The notes under the pieces are model-generated. The model saw only the letters and a list, made by a program, of their open reading frames with translations, ran no database searches and had not been told where the DNA came from. 64,000 bases of DNA, from positions 26,899 to 90,898 of the forward strand of contig CAYGUV010000009.1 in the NCBI GenBank assembly GCA_964353185.1, given 5' to 3'. Position numbers and translations under genes: made by a program. This document shows positions 17,863 to 26,859 of the stretch, piece after piece. Position 1 is the first letter of the stretch; every line of letters begins with the position of its first letter. This DNA comes from GCA-2708415 sp964353185. GTDB lineage: Bacteria > Pseudomonadota > Alphaproteobacteria > Micavibrionales > Micavibrionaceae.

Positions 17863-19314
17863 ATGGTCATTCCTGCGCACAAAAATTCCAAAATCATAAA
17901 TAGAACAAAAACTTATGAAACGCCTAAAGCCTTCAGCGATATTGCTATGGCAAATTTGAATAGAAATACGAAGCAGGTGAACCTATATGGAGAGCTTCGT
18001 AATGTTGTTCGCCCTGGTGATATGTACCCTGGTGTATGGGGGTGGGACGCGGCATTTCATGCGATTGGTTTAGCGCACCAAACAGGATTTCGGGGTTTAG
18101 AAGAGTTAGAGGTCTCTGCATTGGGGCAAACTGAATTAGGGATGATTCCTAGTATTTTGTTTTATGATGAAGATCAGGCAAATAGGGATTATTATCCAGG
18201 CCCAAATGTGTGGGAATTTATTAATGAAAAGGGCCTTCATATTTCAGGTATTTCTCAGCCTCCAGTTTATGGTTTTGCATTAGAGCGCATTTTAGAGAAA
18301 GATCCATCCTGTGCCCAATACACAGATAAAATCAAACATATTTATCAAGTGGCCTATAGATATCACGAATGGTGGTATGAAGAGCGTGACCCAGAAGGAA
18401 ATGGTCTTGTCGTTACTATTCACCCGTGGGAAACGGGCAGGGACAATGCTGTTGAGTGGGATGTTGCCAAGAATAATATACGACAAACACAAGCTTATAA
18501 AGATTATGAATTTGATCCATCAGTTCGGTTGGACAATAAGAAAATGGATGTTGATCCTGAGCATCGTCCTGATGACGAAGCTTATAAGATGTTTATTTAT
18601 CTTTTGGATGTAGTTAAGACAAGTGATTATACGATTAAGGATAATCAGGGTAATTATCGAACAGATTTACCATTTTGTTTACAAGATGTAACAATTAATT
18701 CTTTTCTTATGAGTTCAAATGAATCTCTTATCCAGTTGAGTGATCAATTTGGAACGCCAGAACAGAAAAAGCAGCTTGAAATATGGCATGAAAAAACACG
18801 ACAAAGTTTCCGTGAGTTACTTTGGAATGAAGAGGCGGGGTGCTTCCAATCTCGTGATACTCTTACTGGTAAACTTACGAAAAATACAAATGCATCTTAT
18901 ATATCTATGGCGAGCAACTTACCAACCAAAGAACAAGCATTAAGTATGTCTGCCATTATTGATAGATGGGAGAAAAATCATAAGATTAAGTTTGGTATTC
19001 CATCGACATCACCAGAACACCCAAGTTTTGAGCCAGAACGCTATTGGCGTGGCCCAACATGGTCCATAGTGAATTATGTTGTGGTTTATGGCTTTTTGAA
19101 ACAAGCGAAAAGATTCCAATGCTCCAAGCTTTTGGATCAAGGAACGCATGTATTGATGCATACTTTGGATTTAATATATCAAGACCCCGATTTCCACGAA
19201 TATCATAACCCCATAACAGGGAAAGGATGTGGCGGTAAAAACTTTGGTTTCACATCAGTAGCGTTCTTAGAGCTTGAAACAATGCTCGAAGACCTCAAAA
19301 AGATGGTTGAATAG
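17863..19314 (+). CDS. GH63/MGH1-like glycoside hydrolase
   Basis: The 483-residue protein has the (alpha/alpha)6-barrel signatures of the GH63/MGH1 group: YPGVWGWDAAFHAIG, HPWETGRDNAVEWD with the likely general acid D194, RYWRGPTWSIVNYV, and FHEYHNPITGKG with the likely base E446. Related enzymes hydrolyse glucosides such as glucosylglycerate, mannosylglycerate or alpha-glucosyl oligosaccharides. No signal peptide is visible, so it should work in the cytoplasm, perhaps on a compatible solute or storage sugar. It follows the RTX gene in the same direction after 83 bases, with its own AT-rich upstream region. The substrate is not determined. Confidence 0.75.
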   Translation: MVIPAHKNSKIINRTKTYETPKAFSDIAMANLNRNTKQVNLYGELRNVVRPGDMYPGVWGWDAAFHAIGLAHQTGFRGLEELEVSALGQTELGMIPSILFYDEDQANRDYYPGPNVWEFINEKGLHISGISQPPVYGFALERILEKDPSCAQYTDKIKHIYQVAYRYHEWWYEERDPEGNGLVVTIHPWETGRDNAVEWDVAKNNIRQTQAYKDYEFDPSVRLDNKKMDVDPEHRPDDEAYKMFIYLLDVVKTSDYTIKDNQGNYRTDLPFCLQDVTINSFLMSSNESLIQLSDQFGTPEQKKQLEIWHEKTRQSFRELLWNEEAGCFQSRDTLTGKLTKNTNASYISMASNLPTKEQALSMSAIIDRWEKNHKIKFGIPSTSPEHPSFEPERYWRGPTWSIVNYVVVYGFLKQAKRFQCSKLLDQGTHVLMHTLDLIYQDPDFHEYHNPITGKGCGGKNFGFTSVAFLELETMLEDLKKMVE

Positions 19315-19422
19315 GGATATTCTAATATAAAAGCTTTAGTGTGATAATATATATTATGTAAATTAAAGTATGTTTTTAAATAGGGCTCTTAAAGTATCGT
19401 TGATAATCAATTCAGGCCATAT

Positions 19423-20217
19423 TTAGATTAATTTGGCTTTATCAAACAATCTAAAAAAGTTATCAGTGGTTTGTTTTGCAAATTCTTTCTCTGTTAGGTT
19501 CAGCATGTTGGCAATGAATAATCCTGTGTGTGCGACATATGCAGGCTCGTTCGTTTTGCCGCGATATGGCATTGGCGCCAGATATGGCGCGTCAGTTTCA
19601 ATCAAGATGCGATCTTGTGGCACCAATTTGACGATCTCACGTAGTTCATCATTCTTTTTAAATGTAATCATACCTGAGAACGACATGTAGAAGCCTTCAT
19701 CAATTGACTTACGCGCCAGCCATTCATTTGAGCTAAAGCAATGCATTAAGACCTTTGTTTTACCATCACAAGCGCCTTCATCTTTTAATATCTGATATGT
19801 ATCTTCTTCGGCGTCTCTGGTGTGTATAATGAGTGGTAAGCCAGTCTCTTTAGCAACGTGTATATGCTTACGAAAGCTTTCCGCTTGATCTTCACGTGGT
19901 GAATTATCGTAGAAATAATCAAGGCCGCTTTCACCAACCCCTATAATAGCATCATTTAATTTACATAAGTCTATTATATCATTTTTACTATATTCTTTTT
20001 CTTTATCAAGGCCTGCATCATGCGGATGCGTGCCGATAGAACACCAGATATTTTTGTTATTTTTTGTAATAGTAAGTAATTCGTCTAATTCTTCGGATAT
20101 ACGGCAACAGATGGTTTGGATGCCATCCACACCGTTTTGCCTTGCCCGCTCGATAATATCATTGGGAGTATCATCATTATTGCGATGATTAAGGTGACAG
20201 TGAGAGTCTATCCACAT
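19423..20217 (-). CDS. tatD: TatD-family metal-dependent DNase/hydrolase
   Basis: 264 residues with the amidohydrolase TIM barrel of TatD. WIDSHCHLNH at the start gives the first two metal-binding His (H6, H8). IGVGESGLDYFYDNSPREDQ carries the conserved metal-binding Glu, PLIIHTRDAEEDTY and VLMHCFSS the later His ligands, and ILIETDAPYLAPMPYRG the final Asp. TatD enzymes have 3'-5' exonuclease and DNA repair activity in the cytoplasm. In many alphaproteobacteria it directly follows metG; here a small transporter gene is between them, 3 bases before tatD. Confidence 0.9.
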   Translation of the reverse strand: MWIDSHCHLNHRNNDDTPNDIIERARQNGVDGIQTICCRISEELDELLTITKNNKNIWCSIGTHPHDAGLDKEKEYSKNDIIDLCKLNDAIIGVGESGLDYFYDNSPREDQAESFRKHIHVAKETGLPLIIHTRDAEEDTYQILKDEGACDGKTKVLMHCFSSNEWLARKSIDEGFYMSFSGMITFKKNDELREIVKLVPQDRILIETDAPYLAPMPYRGKTNEPAYVAHTGLFIANMLNLTEKEFAKQTTDNFFRLFDKAKLI

Positions 20218-20220
20218 ATA

Positions 20221-20673
20221 TTAAGCCTTTAGATATATAAGGATTACGCCAGAAAAGATAAGCACACCACCTAAAAAGACTGCTAAATTTAATTGAACTT
20301 CGCGCATTAATATATATGCAAAAATAAGTGTGAATACTGGATACGTAATCTCAATAAGATTAACAGCGGTCGCATTTTTTAAGCTAATGGCATATAAGAT
20401 TAAAAAAGAGCCTATCGTTACTGTGAATGCGTTTATTGATAATCCCCAAAGAGATTTTGGGTTGTTCGCTATTTGTTGAATGCCCGGTTTAATGTTATCT
20501 GTGAAGTAAGCGATTGCTAAGCTTAATACTAAATAGACAACTCCAGTTGAGACCATTAAGAAAACAGGATGAAATGAGTCACGCATGATTTTATCACTAA
20601 TTGCATAGCCTAGGCCCCACATTACGGCTGTTCCCAATGCACATATAAACCATAAATTTGATGCTAAAAACAT
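20221..20673 (-). CDS. Half-size EamA/DMT-type membrane transporter
   Basis: About 150 residues with five hydrophobic segments and a single EamA-like repeat (FICALGTAVMWGLGYAISDK at the start; NLIEITYPVFTLIFAYILMR near the end). Normal EamA permeases have two such repeats in about 300 residues; this is a half-size form that would have to dimerise, as small multidrug-resistance proteins do. I prefer the ATG at 20673, one base after the metG stop; an ATG at 20691 would overlap metG. It sits within the metG-tatD operon. Substrate unknown. Confidence 0.7.
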   Translation of the reverse strand: MFLASNLWFICALGTAVMWGLGYAISDKIMRDSFHPVFLMVSTGVVYLVLSLAIAYFTDNIKPGIQQIANNPKSLWGLSINAFTVTIGSFLILYAISLKNATAVNLIEITYPVFTLIFAYILMREVQLNLAVFLGGVLIFSGVILIYLKA

Positions 20674-20674
20674 A

Positions 20675-22258
20675 CTAAGCCGCCCCTTCACTAGCTTCTA
20701 ATCTTGGGAAGACCCCTTCTGGTTTATCGATTGCTGTTCCCTCTTCTAATGTGTTTTCTTTAGCAATATGTTTAAATAAACGTTTGTCATCCGCAATTTT
20801 CAATTGACTGAGCAACTTATCCGCCGATTCAGGGATGACGGGTTGCACCGCAATACCAAGGATACGAACAATTTCTGCCAAGACATACAAAACAGTTTCC
20901 ATACGTTTAGGGTCTGTTTTCTTTAACCCCCAAGGTGCTTGTGCGTCGACATATCCGTTGGCATCAATGACCAGACGCCAGATTGTTTCTAACATACGGT
21001 TAAATTTCATTTTATCCCCCTGCTCACGCATCATAGGGACAAGCTTATCGTAAGCATGGCTAAGCAGGATTTGATCCTCGTCTGTTAAATCGCCACATTT
21101 GGGGATTTTACCATCACAGTTTTTATGAATCATTGATAATGTACGCTGCGCCAAATTGCCTAAACCGTTAGCCAAATCACTGTTGAGGCGTTGCACTGCA
21201 AATTCGTGTGAGAAGTTGCCATCTTGGCCATGAGAAACTTCGCGCATTAGAATATAACGCGTATTATCAAGACCGTATGTGTCAATTAGATCCTGAGGTG
21301 CGATAACATTTCCTACTGATTTTGACATTTTTGCGCCGTTAACATTGATAAACCCATGGGCAAATATAGATTTTGGCATAGGTAGATTTGCCGCCATAAG
21401 AAACGCGGGCCAATAAACGCAATGAAACCTAATGATATCTTTACCAATGACATGATAATCCGCAGGCCAAAAATCTTTGAAGCTTTGCTTTTCTGTGTCG
21501 GGGTAGCCTATACCCGTAATATAATTGGTGAGCGCGTCAAGCCATACATACATCACATGTTTATCATCATCAGGAACAGGAACGCCCCATGAGAAATTGG
21601 TTCTGGAGATAGAAATATCCTGAAGACCACTTTTTACAAATGATATGATTTCATTGCGTCGTGATTCTGGTTCAATGAATTCAGGATGCCTCTCATAAAG
21701 TTCAAGTAATTTATCAGCATATGCCGATAACCTAAAGAAATAGCTTTCTTCTTCAACCCATTCAACAGGTGCGCCTGATGGGGCAAGCTTGATTTTATTG
21801 CCGCTTGTATCTTCCCCTTCGGTCAGTTCGCTTTCGGCAAAATACCCCTCGTCTCGAACGCTGTACCAACCTTCATATTTACCCAAATAAATATCGTCTT
21901 TACCATTATTACGGATTGTCTTCCAAATGGCTTGGGAGGCTTTGTAATGGCGGGGCTCGGTCGTGCGGATAAAATCATCATTTGAGATATTGAGCTGTGT
22001 CGTCATAGCTTCAAATTGTTTGGCAATTTTATCGCAAAATGCTTTTGGTTCCATATTATTGGCTTCGGCTGTTTTGGCGACTTTTTGACCATGTTCATCC
22101 GTACCTGTTAAAAACATAACGTTATAGCCGTCTAAGCGTTTAAAACGTGCCATTGTGTCTGTTAAGATTTGTTCATACGCATGCCCAAGATGCGGCGCAC
22201 CGTTCACATATGAAATTGCTGTAGTGATATAGAAGTTTTTATTTATTCTGTCAGTCAT
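20675..22258 (-). CDS. metG: Methionyl-tRNA synthetase
   Basis: 527 residues. It charges tRNA-Met with methionine in the cytoplasm. The class I motifs are present: APHLGHAYEQ (HIGH-type) near residue 20 and AKMSKSVGN (KMSKS) near residue 295. LTGTDEHGQKVAKTA and the WYSVRDEGYF connective-peptide motif are typical. It lacks the C-terminal EMAP/Arc1p-like domain found in longer MetG proteins. The frame extends 70 codons further upstream without similarity, into the start of miaB; the ATG at 22258 is chosen because the conserved sequence begins there. It is divergent from miaB by 48 bases. Confidence 0.95.
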   Translation of the reverse strand: MTDRINKNFYITTAISYVNGAPHLGHAYEQILTDTMARFKRLDGYNVMFLTGTDEHGQKVAKTAEANNMEPKAFCDKIAKQFEAMTTQLNISNDDFIRTTEPRHYKASQAIWKTIRNNGKDDIYLGKYEGWYSVRDEGYFAESELTEGEDTSGNKIKLAPSGAPVEWVEEESYFFRLSAYADKLLELYERHPEFIEPESRRNEIISFVKSGLQDISISRTNFSWGVPVPDDDKHVMYVWLDALTNYITGIGYPDTEKQSFKDFWPADYHVIGKDIIRFHCVYWPAFLMAANLPMPKSIFAHGFINVNGAKMSKSVGNVIAPQDLIDTYGLDNTRYILMREVSHGQDGNFSHEFAVQRLNSDLANGLGNLAQRTLSMIHKNCDGKIPKCGDLTDEDQILLSHAYDKLVPMMREQGDKMKFNRMLETIWRLVIDANGYVDAQAPWGLKKTDPKRMETVLYVLAEIVRILGIAVQPVIPESADKLLSQLKIADDKRLFKHIAKENTLEEGTAIDKPEGVFPRLEASEGAA

Positions 22259-22306
22259 GTTCTTCTTGCTTTTGAGGCTATAATTATGGTTTAAACCATA
22301 CTTGAT

Positions 22307-23674
22307 ATGACACAACATACACAACAGAAAAAGCTCTATATCAAAACTTGGGGCTGTCAGATGAATGTTTACGATAGCAGCCGTATGGCTGATATCTTGC
22401 GTCCGTTTGGATATCATGTTGTGGAGCAGCCTGAAGGCGCAGATATGATTATCCTGAATACGTGCCATATTCGTGAAAAGGCAACAGATAAAGTTTTTTC
22501 AGAGATTGGCCGTTTAAAAAAGCATAAGGATGAAAAAGAGGCGTCAGGCGGTAAAATGTTGATGGCGGTTGCGGGATGTGTTGCGCAGGCCGAAGGAGAT
22601 TTTATTCTTCAGCGCGCCCCCATTGTGGATATGGTTTTTGGGCCGCAAACATATCATGAATTACCGGAGATGGTTGCAAAAGCAACGGGTGCATATGGCG
22701 ATAACCGTATTGTGAATACAGAATTCCCAAGTGTGACAAAGTTTGACTCCCTCCCCGAAGAGCAACATCAAGGCGCGGCAGCTTTTTTATCTATTCAAGA
22801 AGGATGTGACAAATTTTGTACATTTTGTGTTGTTCCCTACACGCGCGGTGCAGAATATTCGCGCCCTGTTCAAAAGATTTTAGACGAAGCAAAACGCCTT
22901 GTTGATAGTGGCGCCAAAGAAATCACTTTATTGGGACAAAATGTAAATGCCTATCATGGCGCGGATAAAGCAGGAAAGACGTGGGGCTTAGGCCGATTGA
23001 TTGAGGCATGCGCCGAAATTGATGGGTTGGAGCAAATTCGTTATACAACCTCCCATCCGCGTGATGTAGATGCGGAACTTATTCAGGCCCATAAAGATAT
23101 TGAAAAACTTATGCCGTTTTTACATTTACCTGTTCAAAGCGGGTCAGACAAAATTTTAAAGGCCATGAACCGTAAGCATACGGCCGATCACTTCCGCGAT
23201 ATTGTGGCGAATTTACGAAAAGCACGTCCTGATTTAGTGTTCTCATCCGATTTTATTGTTGGTTTTCCAGGGGAAACAGATCAAGACCATGAAGATACAA
23301 TGCAGTTAATCCGTGATGTTGAATTCGCGTCGGCCTATTCGTTTAAATATTCTGCGCGCCCTGGCACACCGGCTGCAAATATGACGGGTTTGGTGCGTGA
23401 AGATATTAAAACAACCCGCTTGGCAGAGCTTCAAGACCTGATTAGTGAGCAATATTTTGATTTTAACAAATCATGTGTTGGGCAAACGGTAAAAGTTCTA
23501 TTTGAACGCACAGGCAAGCATGAAGGCCAACTTCAAGGCCGCACACCGTTTTATCAATCGATCAATGTGGATGCGCATAAGCGGTTAATTGGTCAGATTA
23601 TGGATGTTAAAATAACACGCGCCACGCCAAATGCGTTGGTAGGCGAGATTGCTATGGCGGTAGAGGCGTATTAA
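22307..23674 (+). CDS. miaB: tRNA-2-methylthio-N6-dimethylallyladenosine synthase MiaB
   Basis: 455 residues. MiaB is a radical-SAM enzyme that methylthiolates isopentenyl-adenosine at position 37 of tRNAs reading U-starting codons. The N-terminal cluster-binding Cys are in KTWGCQMNVYDS, NTCHIREKA and AGCVAQAEG; the radical-SAM cluster motif CDKFCTFC is followed by VVPYTRG. LPVQSGSDKILKAMNRKHT and the C-terminal TRAM domain (about 380-450) are typical. It begins the + block that continues to phoH and ybeY, the usual miaB-phoH-ybeY order, interrupted here by one unknown gene. Confidence 0.96.
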   Translation: MTQHTQQKKLYIKTWGCQMNVYDSSRMADILRPFGYHVVEQPEGADMIILNTCHIREKATDKVFSEIGRLKKHKDEKEASGGKMLMAVAGCVAQAEGDFILQRAPIVDMVFGPQTYHELPEMVAKATGAYGDNRIVNTEFPSVTKFDSLPEEQHQGAAAFLSIQEGCDKFCTFCVVPYTRGAEYSRPVQKILDEAKRLVDSGAKEITLLGQNVNAYHGADKAGKTWGLGRLIEACAEIDGLEQIRYTTSHPRDVDAELIQAHKDIEKLMPFLHLPVQSGSDKILKAMNRKHTADHFRDIVANLRKARPDLVFSSDFIVGFPGETDQDHEDTMQLIRDVEFASAYSFKYSARPGTPAANMTGLVREDIKTTRLAELQDLISEQYFDFNKSCVGQTVKVLFERTGKHEGQLQGRTPFYQSINVDAHKRLIGQIMDVKITRATPNALVGEIAMAVEAY

Positions 23675-23714
23675 AATTCTTGATATTTCTAAAAGTTACT
23701 AATATAAATATAAT

Positions 23715-24299
23715 ATGGCAAATTACTTAACACGTCCTAGCCGAGAAATTTATCAAGATTTTGAAAAAGCTCTTGATAAATGTGAGGGCAATTTTATAGC
23801 GCAGCGTTCTATTTCAAAGAGGTATGGGCAGTATTTAGTAAGTGCGGAAGCCGAGAACTTTATAAGAGTAGCGTTAGTTTTATATTCTAGGTTTATTGAT
23901 AAACTAGTTTGCAAGCTGGAAGGTGTTATGGGGCCTAGGCCAGCGCTAAAATTGGCAGCAAGAATTCAAGCAGCTACATTTTGGACACCTGAACCCTTTA
24001 CTGACATATTTAATCTAACACTGGCTAGTTCGAGCGTTTTAGGTTTTGCATTTGAAAAAGCTGTCGGTAAGACAAAAGCAGATAAATTATTTTCTGCTGC
24101 TAAAAAGCCCTTTCAAGCTTTATCTTTTAGTGTTCCTGCATGTATTAAAAAGCCTTTAAATATTGCTTTAAAAAAAGCCTATGAAGGGACGCAATCATTA
24201 CAAAAATCATCTCAAAGTGCTTATGAGCAATCTGCGTGCGTTACTGTTTTCGGGCATCATGATAAAACACTACATTTTGGTAACGATTCTATGATATAA
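23715..24299 (+). CDS. Hypothetical protein between miaB and phoH
   Basis: I do not recognise this 194-residue protein. It is basic and mostly helical, with mildly hydrophobic stretches (RVALVLYSRFIDKLV, FTDIFNLTLASSSVLGFAFE) but no clear signal peptide or strong membrane segment. The C-terminal third is rich in Lys, Ser and Gln. It lies 40 bases after miaB and 54 before phoH in the same direction, so it is probably cotranscribed. It has normal codon structure throughout, which supports a real gene. No function is proposed. Confidence 0.6.
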   Translation: MANYLTRPSREIYQDFEKALDKCEGNFIAQRSISKRYGQYLVSAEAENFIRVALVLYSRFIDKLVCKLEGVMGPRPALKLAARIQAATFWTPEPFTDIFNLTLASSSVLGFAFEKAVGKTKADKLFSAAKKPFQALSFSVPACIKKPLNIALKKAYEGTQSLQKSSQSAYEQSACVTVFGHHDKTLHFGNDSMI

Positions 24300-24353
24300 T
24301 TAGTTATATCAATTATTTAGAGGTGTAAGATCGCTAAGAATACTGCTCATACC

Positions 24354-25373
24354 GTGTCTTTGTCATTTGATGATAATACGTTACTCCCCCTTTTGTTTGG
24401 TGAACATAACGCACATTTGCGCCATTTAGGAGACGTTGTCGGCGTTTCAATTACTTCTAGGGCCAATATGGTTTCTATTCAGGGCATGAAAAAAGAAGTG
24501 ATTCAGGCGGAAGAAATTCTTTATACCCTTTGGGAAAAAATTAAACGAAACCAAGATGTCACGGTAAGTGAGATTGATGCAGCTGTTCGTTTTAATAATT
24601 CAAAGGGTGATTCCAAAAATTTGAAAAAAGGAAAATTTATGAATAATGATCGCCGCGATAAAAAACCAAAATCTGATAAGAAAGACAATGTTCTTTATGA
24701 TGAAAATGCAGGTATCAAAACATATAAAAATAAGTTGATATCGCCGCGATCCCCTAATCAAAAACATTATATTGAAGCAATTAAAAATCACGATATGGTC
24801 TTTGGTGTTGGCCCTGCGGGTACGGGGAAAACCTTTTTGGCCGTGGCCGCCGCGGTACATATGTATCAAGAAGGTCTCATTGAACGTATGGTATTTTGTC
24901 GCCCTGCAGTTGAAGCGGGTGAGAATTTGGGGTTTTTGCCCGGCGATATGCTTGAAAAAATTGACCCTTATCTGCGTCCTATTTTTGATGCGCTCCATGA
25001 TATGATGCCACCAGAAGAAGTGCCTAAGAAAATTGAAAGTGGTGATATTGAGATTGCCCCCCTCGCCTTTATGCGCGGGAGAACGCTTAAGAATGCTTTT
25101 GTAGTCTTGGACGAGGCGCAAAATACCACATCTATGCAAATGAAAATGTTCTTAACCCGTATGGGTGAAGGAACACGGATGGTAATTACTGGTGACCCCT
25201 CACAAGTTGATTTGCCGCCACATACACAAAGTGGTTTAAAAGAAGCGATGAGTATTTTAAGCTCAGTCGAGGAAGTTCCTTTTGTGCATTTCGATGCCAA
25301 TGATGTGGTAAGGCACAAATTGGTATCAAAGATTATTGAGGCATATGACCGTCATGACTTTAGAAATAGATAG
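24354..25373 (+). CDS. ybeZ: PhoH-like ATPase (YbeZ)
   Basis: 339 residues from the GTG at 24354. It has the P-loop GVGPAGTGKTFLA, PAVEAGENLGFLPGD and the Walker B-like VVLDEAQNTT, followed by RMVITGDPSQVDLP, all hallmarks of the PhoH ATPase. YbeZ is a cytoplasmic ATPase/helicase linked to YbeY and rRNA maturation; ybeY overlaps its 3' end. The start is uncertain. The GTG has no ribosome-binding site, whereas an AGAGGTG stretch at 24319-24325 sits well before an in-frame ATC at 24330, and a TAG at 24318 closes the frame upstream. No ATG, GTG or TTG lies between. Translation from ATC would add eight residues. Confidence 0.92.
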   Translation: MSLSFDDNTLLPLLFGEHNAHLRHLGDVVGVSITSRANMVSIQGMKKEVIQAEEILYTLWEKIKRNQDVTVSEIDAAVRFNNSKGDSKNLKKGKFMNNDRRDKKPKSDKKDNVLYDENAGIKTYKNKLISPRSPNQKHYIEAIKNHDMVFGVGPAGTGKTFLAVAAAVHMYQEGLIERMVFCRPAVEAGENLGFLPGDMLEKIDPYLRPIFDALHDMMPPEEVPKKIESGDIEIAPLAFMRGRTLKNAFVVLDEAQNTTSMQMKMFLTRMGEGTRMVITGDPSQVDLPPHTQSGLKEAMSILSSVEEVPFVHFDANDVVRHKLVSKIIEAYDRHDFRNR

Positions 25374-25887
25374 TAAATCCAGCTCTGTAAAAGGCCGACA
25401 GGTAGAGGTTGATGTGGCTTTGCAAGCCCCACTTTGGGAGAACTTGGCAAATATCGAAAAAGTAGTACGGGAATCTGCTGTCAACACGTTGCAAAATGCT
25501 ATTTTACCAAAGGCTGCTATAGGGCGTGAATTAGAAGTTAGCCTTGTTTTGGCAAATGACGACCTTATTCAAATTTTAAATAGTGAATATCGCCAAAAAG
25601 ATAAGCCAACCAATGTGTTAACTTTTGCAACGTTAGATTCGGAAGAACCCGCGACGGATGGAGCCCTTAACCTTGGCGATGTCATTTTGTCTTATGAGAC
25701 TATTGTGAGAGAAGCACAGGAACAAGGAAAGTTTATTACAGACCATGTTCGTCATCTTGTTGTACATGGCGTTTTACACTTATTAGGCTATGATCACGAA
25801 GAAGAAGATGAAGCCACCGATATGGAGACATTAGAAATTCGCATTTTAGAGACAATGGGTGTACAAAATCCTTACACATTGATGTAA
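25345..25887 (+). CDS. ybeY: Endoribonuclease YbeY (rRNA maturation factor)
   Basis: About 180 residues. The zinc motif HLVVHGVLHLLGYDHEEE supplies the three conserved His of YbeY. NSEYRQKDKPTNVLTF is the other conserved block. YbeY is a metal-dependent RNase needed for 16S rRNA 3'-end processing and 70S quality control. The start overlaps phoH by 29 bases; ATG 25345 follows GAGG closely and ATG 25354 is a second choice. The phoH-ybeY-corC-lnt order is conserved in proteobacteria. Confidence 0.93.
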   Translation: MTVMTLEIDSKSSSVKGRQVEVDVALQAPLWENLANIEKVVRESAVNTLQNAILPKAAIGRELEVSLVLANDDLIQILNSEYRQKDKPTNVLTFATLDSEEPATDGALNLGDVILSYETIVREAQEQGKFITDHVRHLVVHGVLHLLGYDHEEEDEATDMETLEIRILETMGVQNPYTLM

Positions 25888-25909
25888 TTTCATTTATAGT
25901 TTTTAAATA

Positions 25910-26851
25910 ATGTTAAAAAATAAAAATAAGTCTGACGACTCCGCAAATCCATCCTGTTCAAACAATAATTCAGGGGACCAAAATAAACCCAAAAACAAAG
26001 GTTTGTTGGGTCGTTTTAAATCCCTTTTTATAAAAGCTAAAAATAATTCTGAAGGGCTTCGCGAAGTTCTAGAAGAATATATGGTGGAATTAGAGGATGA
26101 TACTCAAAACAACCCTTCCTCTATTGCGTCACATGAATCGGCTCTTATCTCAAATGTATTAAAGCTTAGGGATCGCACTGTCATTGACGTGATGATTCCA
26201 CGTGTTGATATTGCGTCTATTGATGTGAATTCAACATTTGAAGAGATGATGGCTTTATTATCCGAAAAACAATTTAGCCGTATCCCTGTTTACAGAGACA
26301 CATTGGATAATATTTTGGGTACGGTGCATATAAAAGATATTTTATCGAACGTGGCAAGTAAGACAGATTTAAATCTTAAGTCATTAATTCGTCCTGTTCC
26401 TATTGTTTCGCCATCTCTTCCTGTCTTAGATCTGCTTTTAAAGATGCAAAGTGATCGTAAGCATATGGTCATGGTAGTTGATGAGTATGGTGGCATTGAT
26501 GGCTTGGCGACTATCGGTGATGTGATTGAAGCGATTGTTGGTGAATTTGATGATGAATTTGATACAGAAACTGCGCCACAAATGACAATGAGAAACGATG
26601 GATCTTTGATTGCCGATGCACGCATATACATAGAAGATTTTGAAGATAGATTTGGCAGCATTCTTAGCGAAGAAGAGCGCGAAGAAGTTGATACGCTTGG
26701 TGGCTTGGTCTTTTTTACCGCCAATAGAATTCCCGCCCGTGGAGAAATAATAAAACATGAAACAGGCATGGTCTTTGAAATTGTAGAAGCAGATCAACGC
26801 CGTATAAACAGATTACGCATTCAGAATATTCCATCTTCTGAAGATATCTAA
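25910..26851 (+). CDS. corC: CBS-domain hemolysin-family protein (CorC/TlyC)
   Basis: 313 residues. After a charged N-terminus rich in Asn and Lys, two CBS domains span about residues 75-195 (VIDVMIPRVDIASIDV; FSRIPVYRDTLDNILGTVHI; HMVMVVDEYGGIDGLATIGD). A C-terminal CorC_HlyC domain follows (GSLIADARIYIEDFEDRFG; EREEVDTLGGLVF). The protein lacks the N-terminal DUF21 membrane domain, as in CorC/YbeX. CorC has been linked to Mg/Co efflux and, with ybeY, to ribosome health; the molecular role is not fixed. It lies 22 bases after ybeY. Confidence 0.88.
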   Translation: MLKNKNKSDDSANPSCSNNNSGDQNKPKNKGLLGRFKSLFIKAKNNSEGLREVLEEYMVELEDDTQNNPSSIASHESALISNVLKLRDRTVIDVMIPRVDIASIDVNSTFEEMMALLSEKQFSRIPVYRDTLDNILGTVHIKDILSNVASKTDLNLKSLIRPVPIVSPSLPVLDLLLKMQSDRKHMVMVVDEYGGIDGLATIGDVIEAIVGEFDDEFDTETAPQMTMRNDGSLIADARIYIEDFEDRFGSILSEEEREEVDTLGGLVFFTANRIPARGEIIKHETGMVFEIVEADQRRINRLRIQNIPSSEDI

Positions 26852-26859
26852 TATTGGCT

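Noticed and set aside
22259..22468. N-terminal extension of metG by 70 codons
   Set aside because: The extra sequence shows no similarity to MetG and is the opposite strand of the miaB start; ATG 22258 begins the conserved protein.
24600..25139. Long open frame antisense to phoH, and similar ones antisense to lnt and smc
   Set aside because: They mirror strongly coding genes on the other strand and show no protein-family features of their own.
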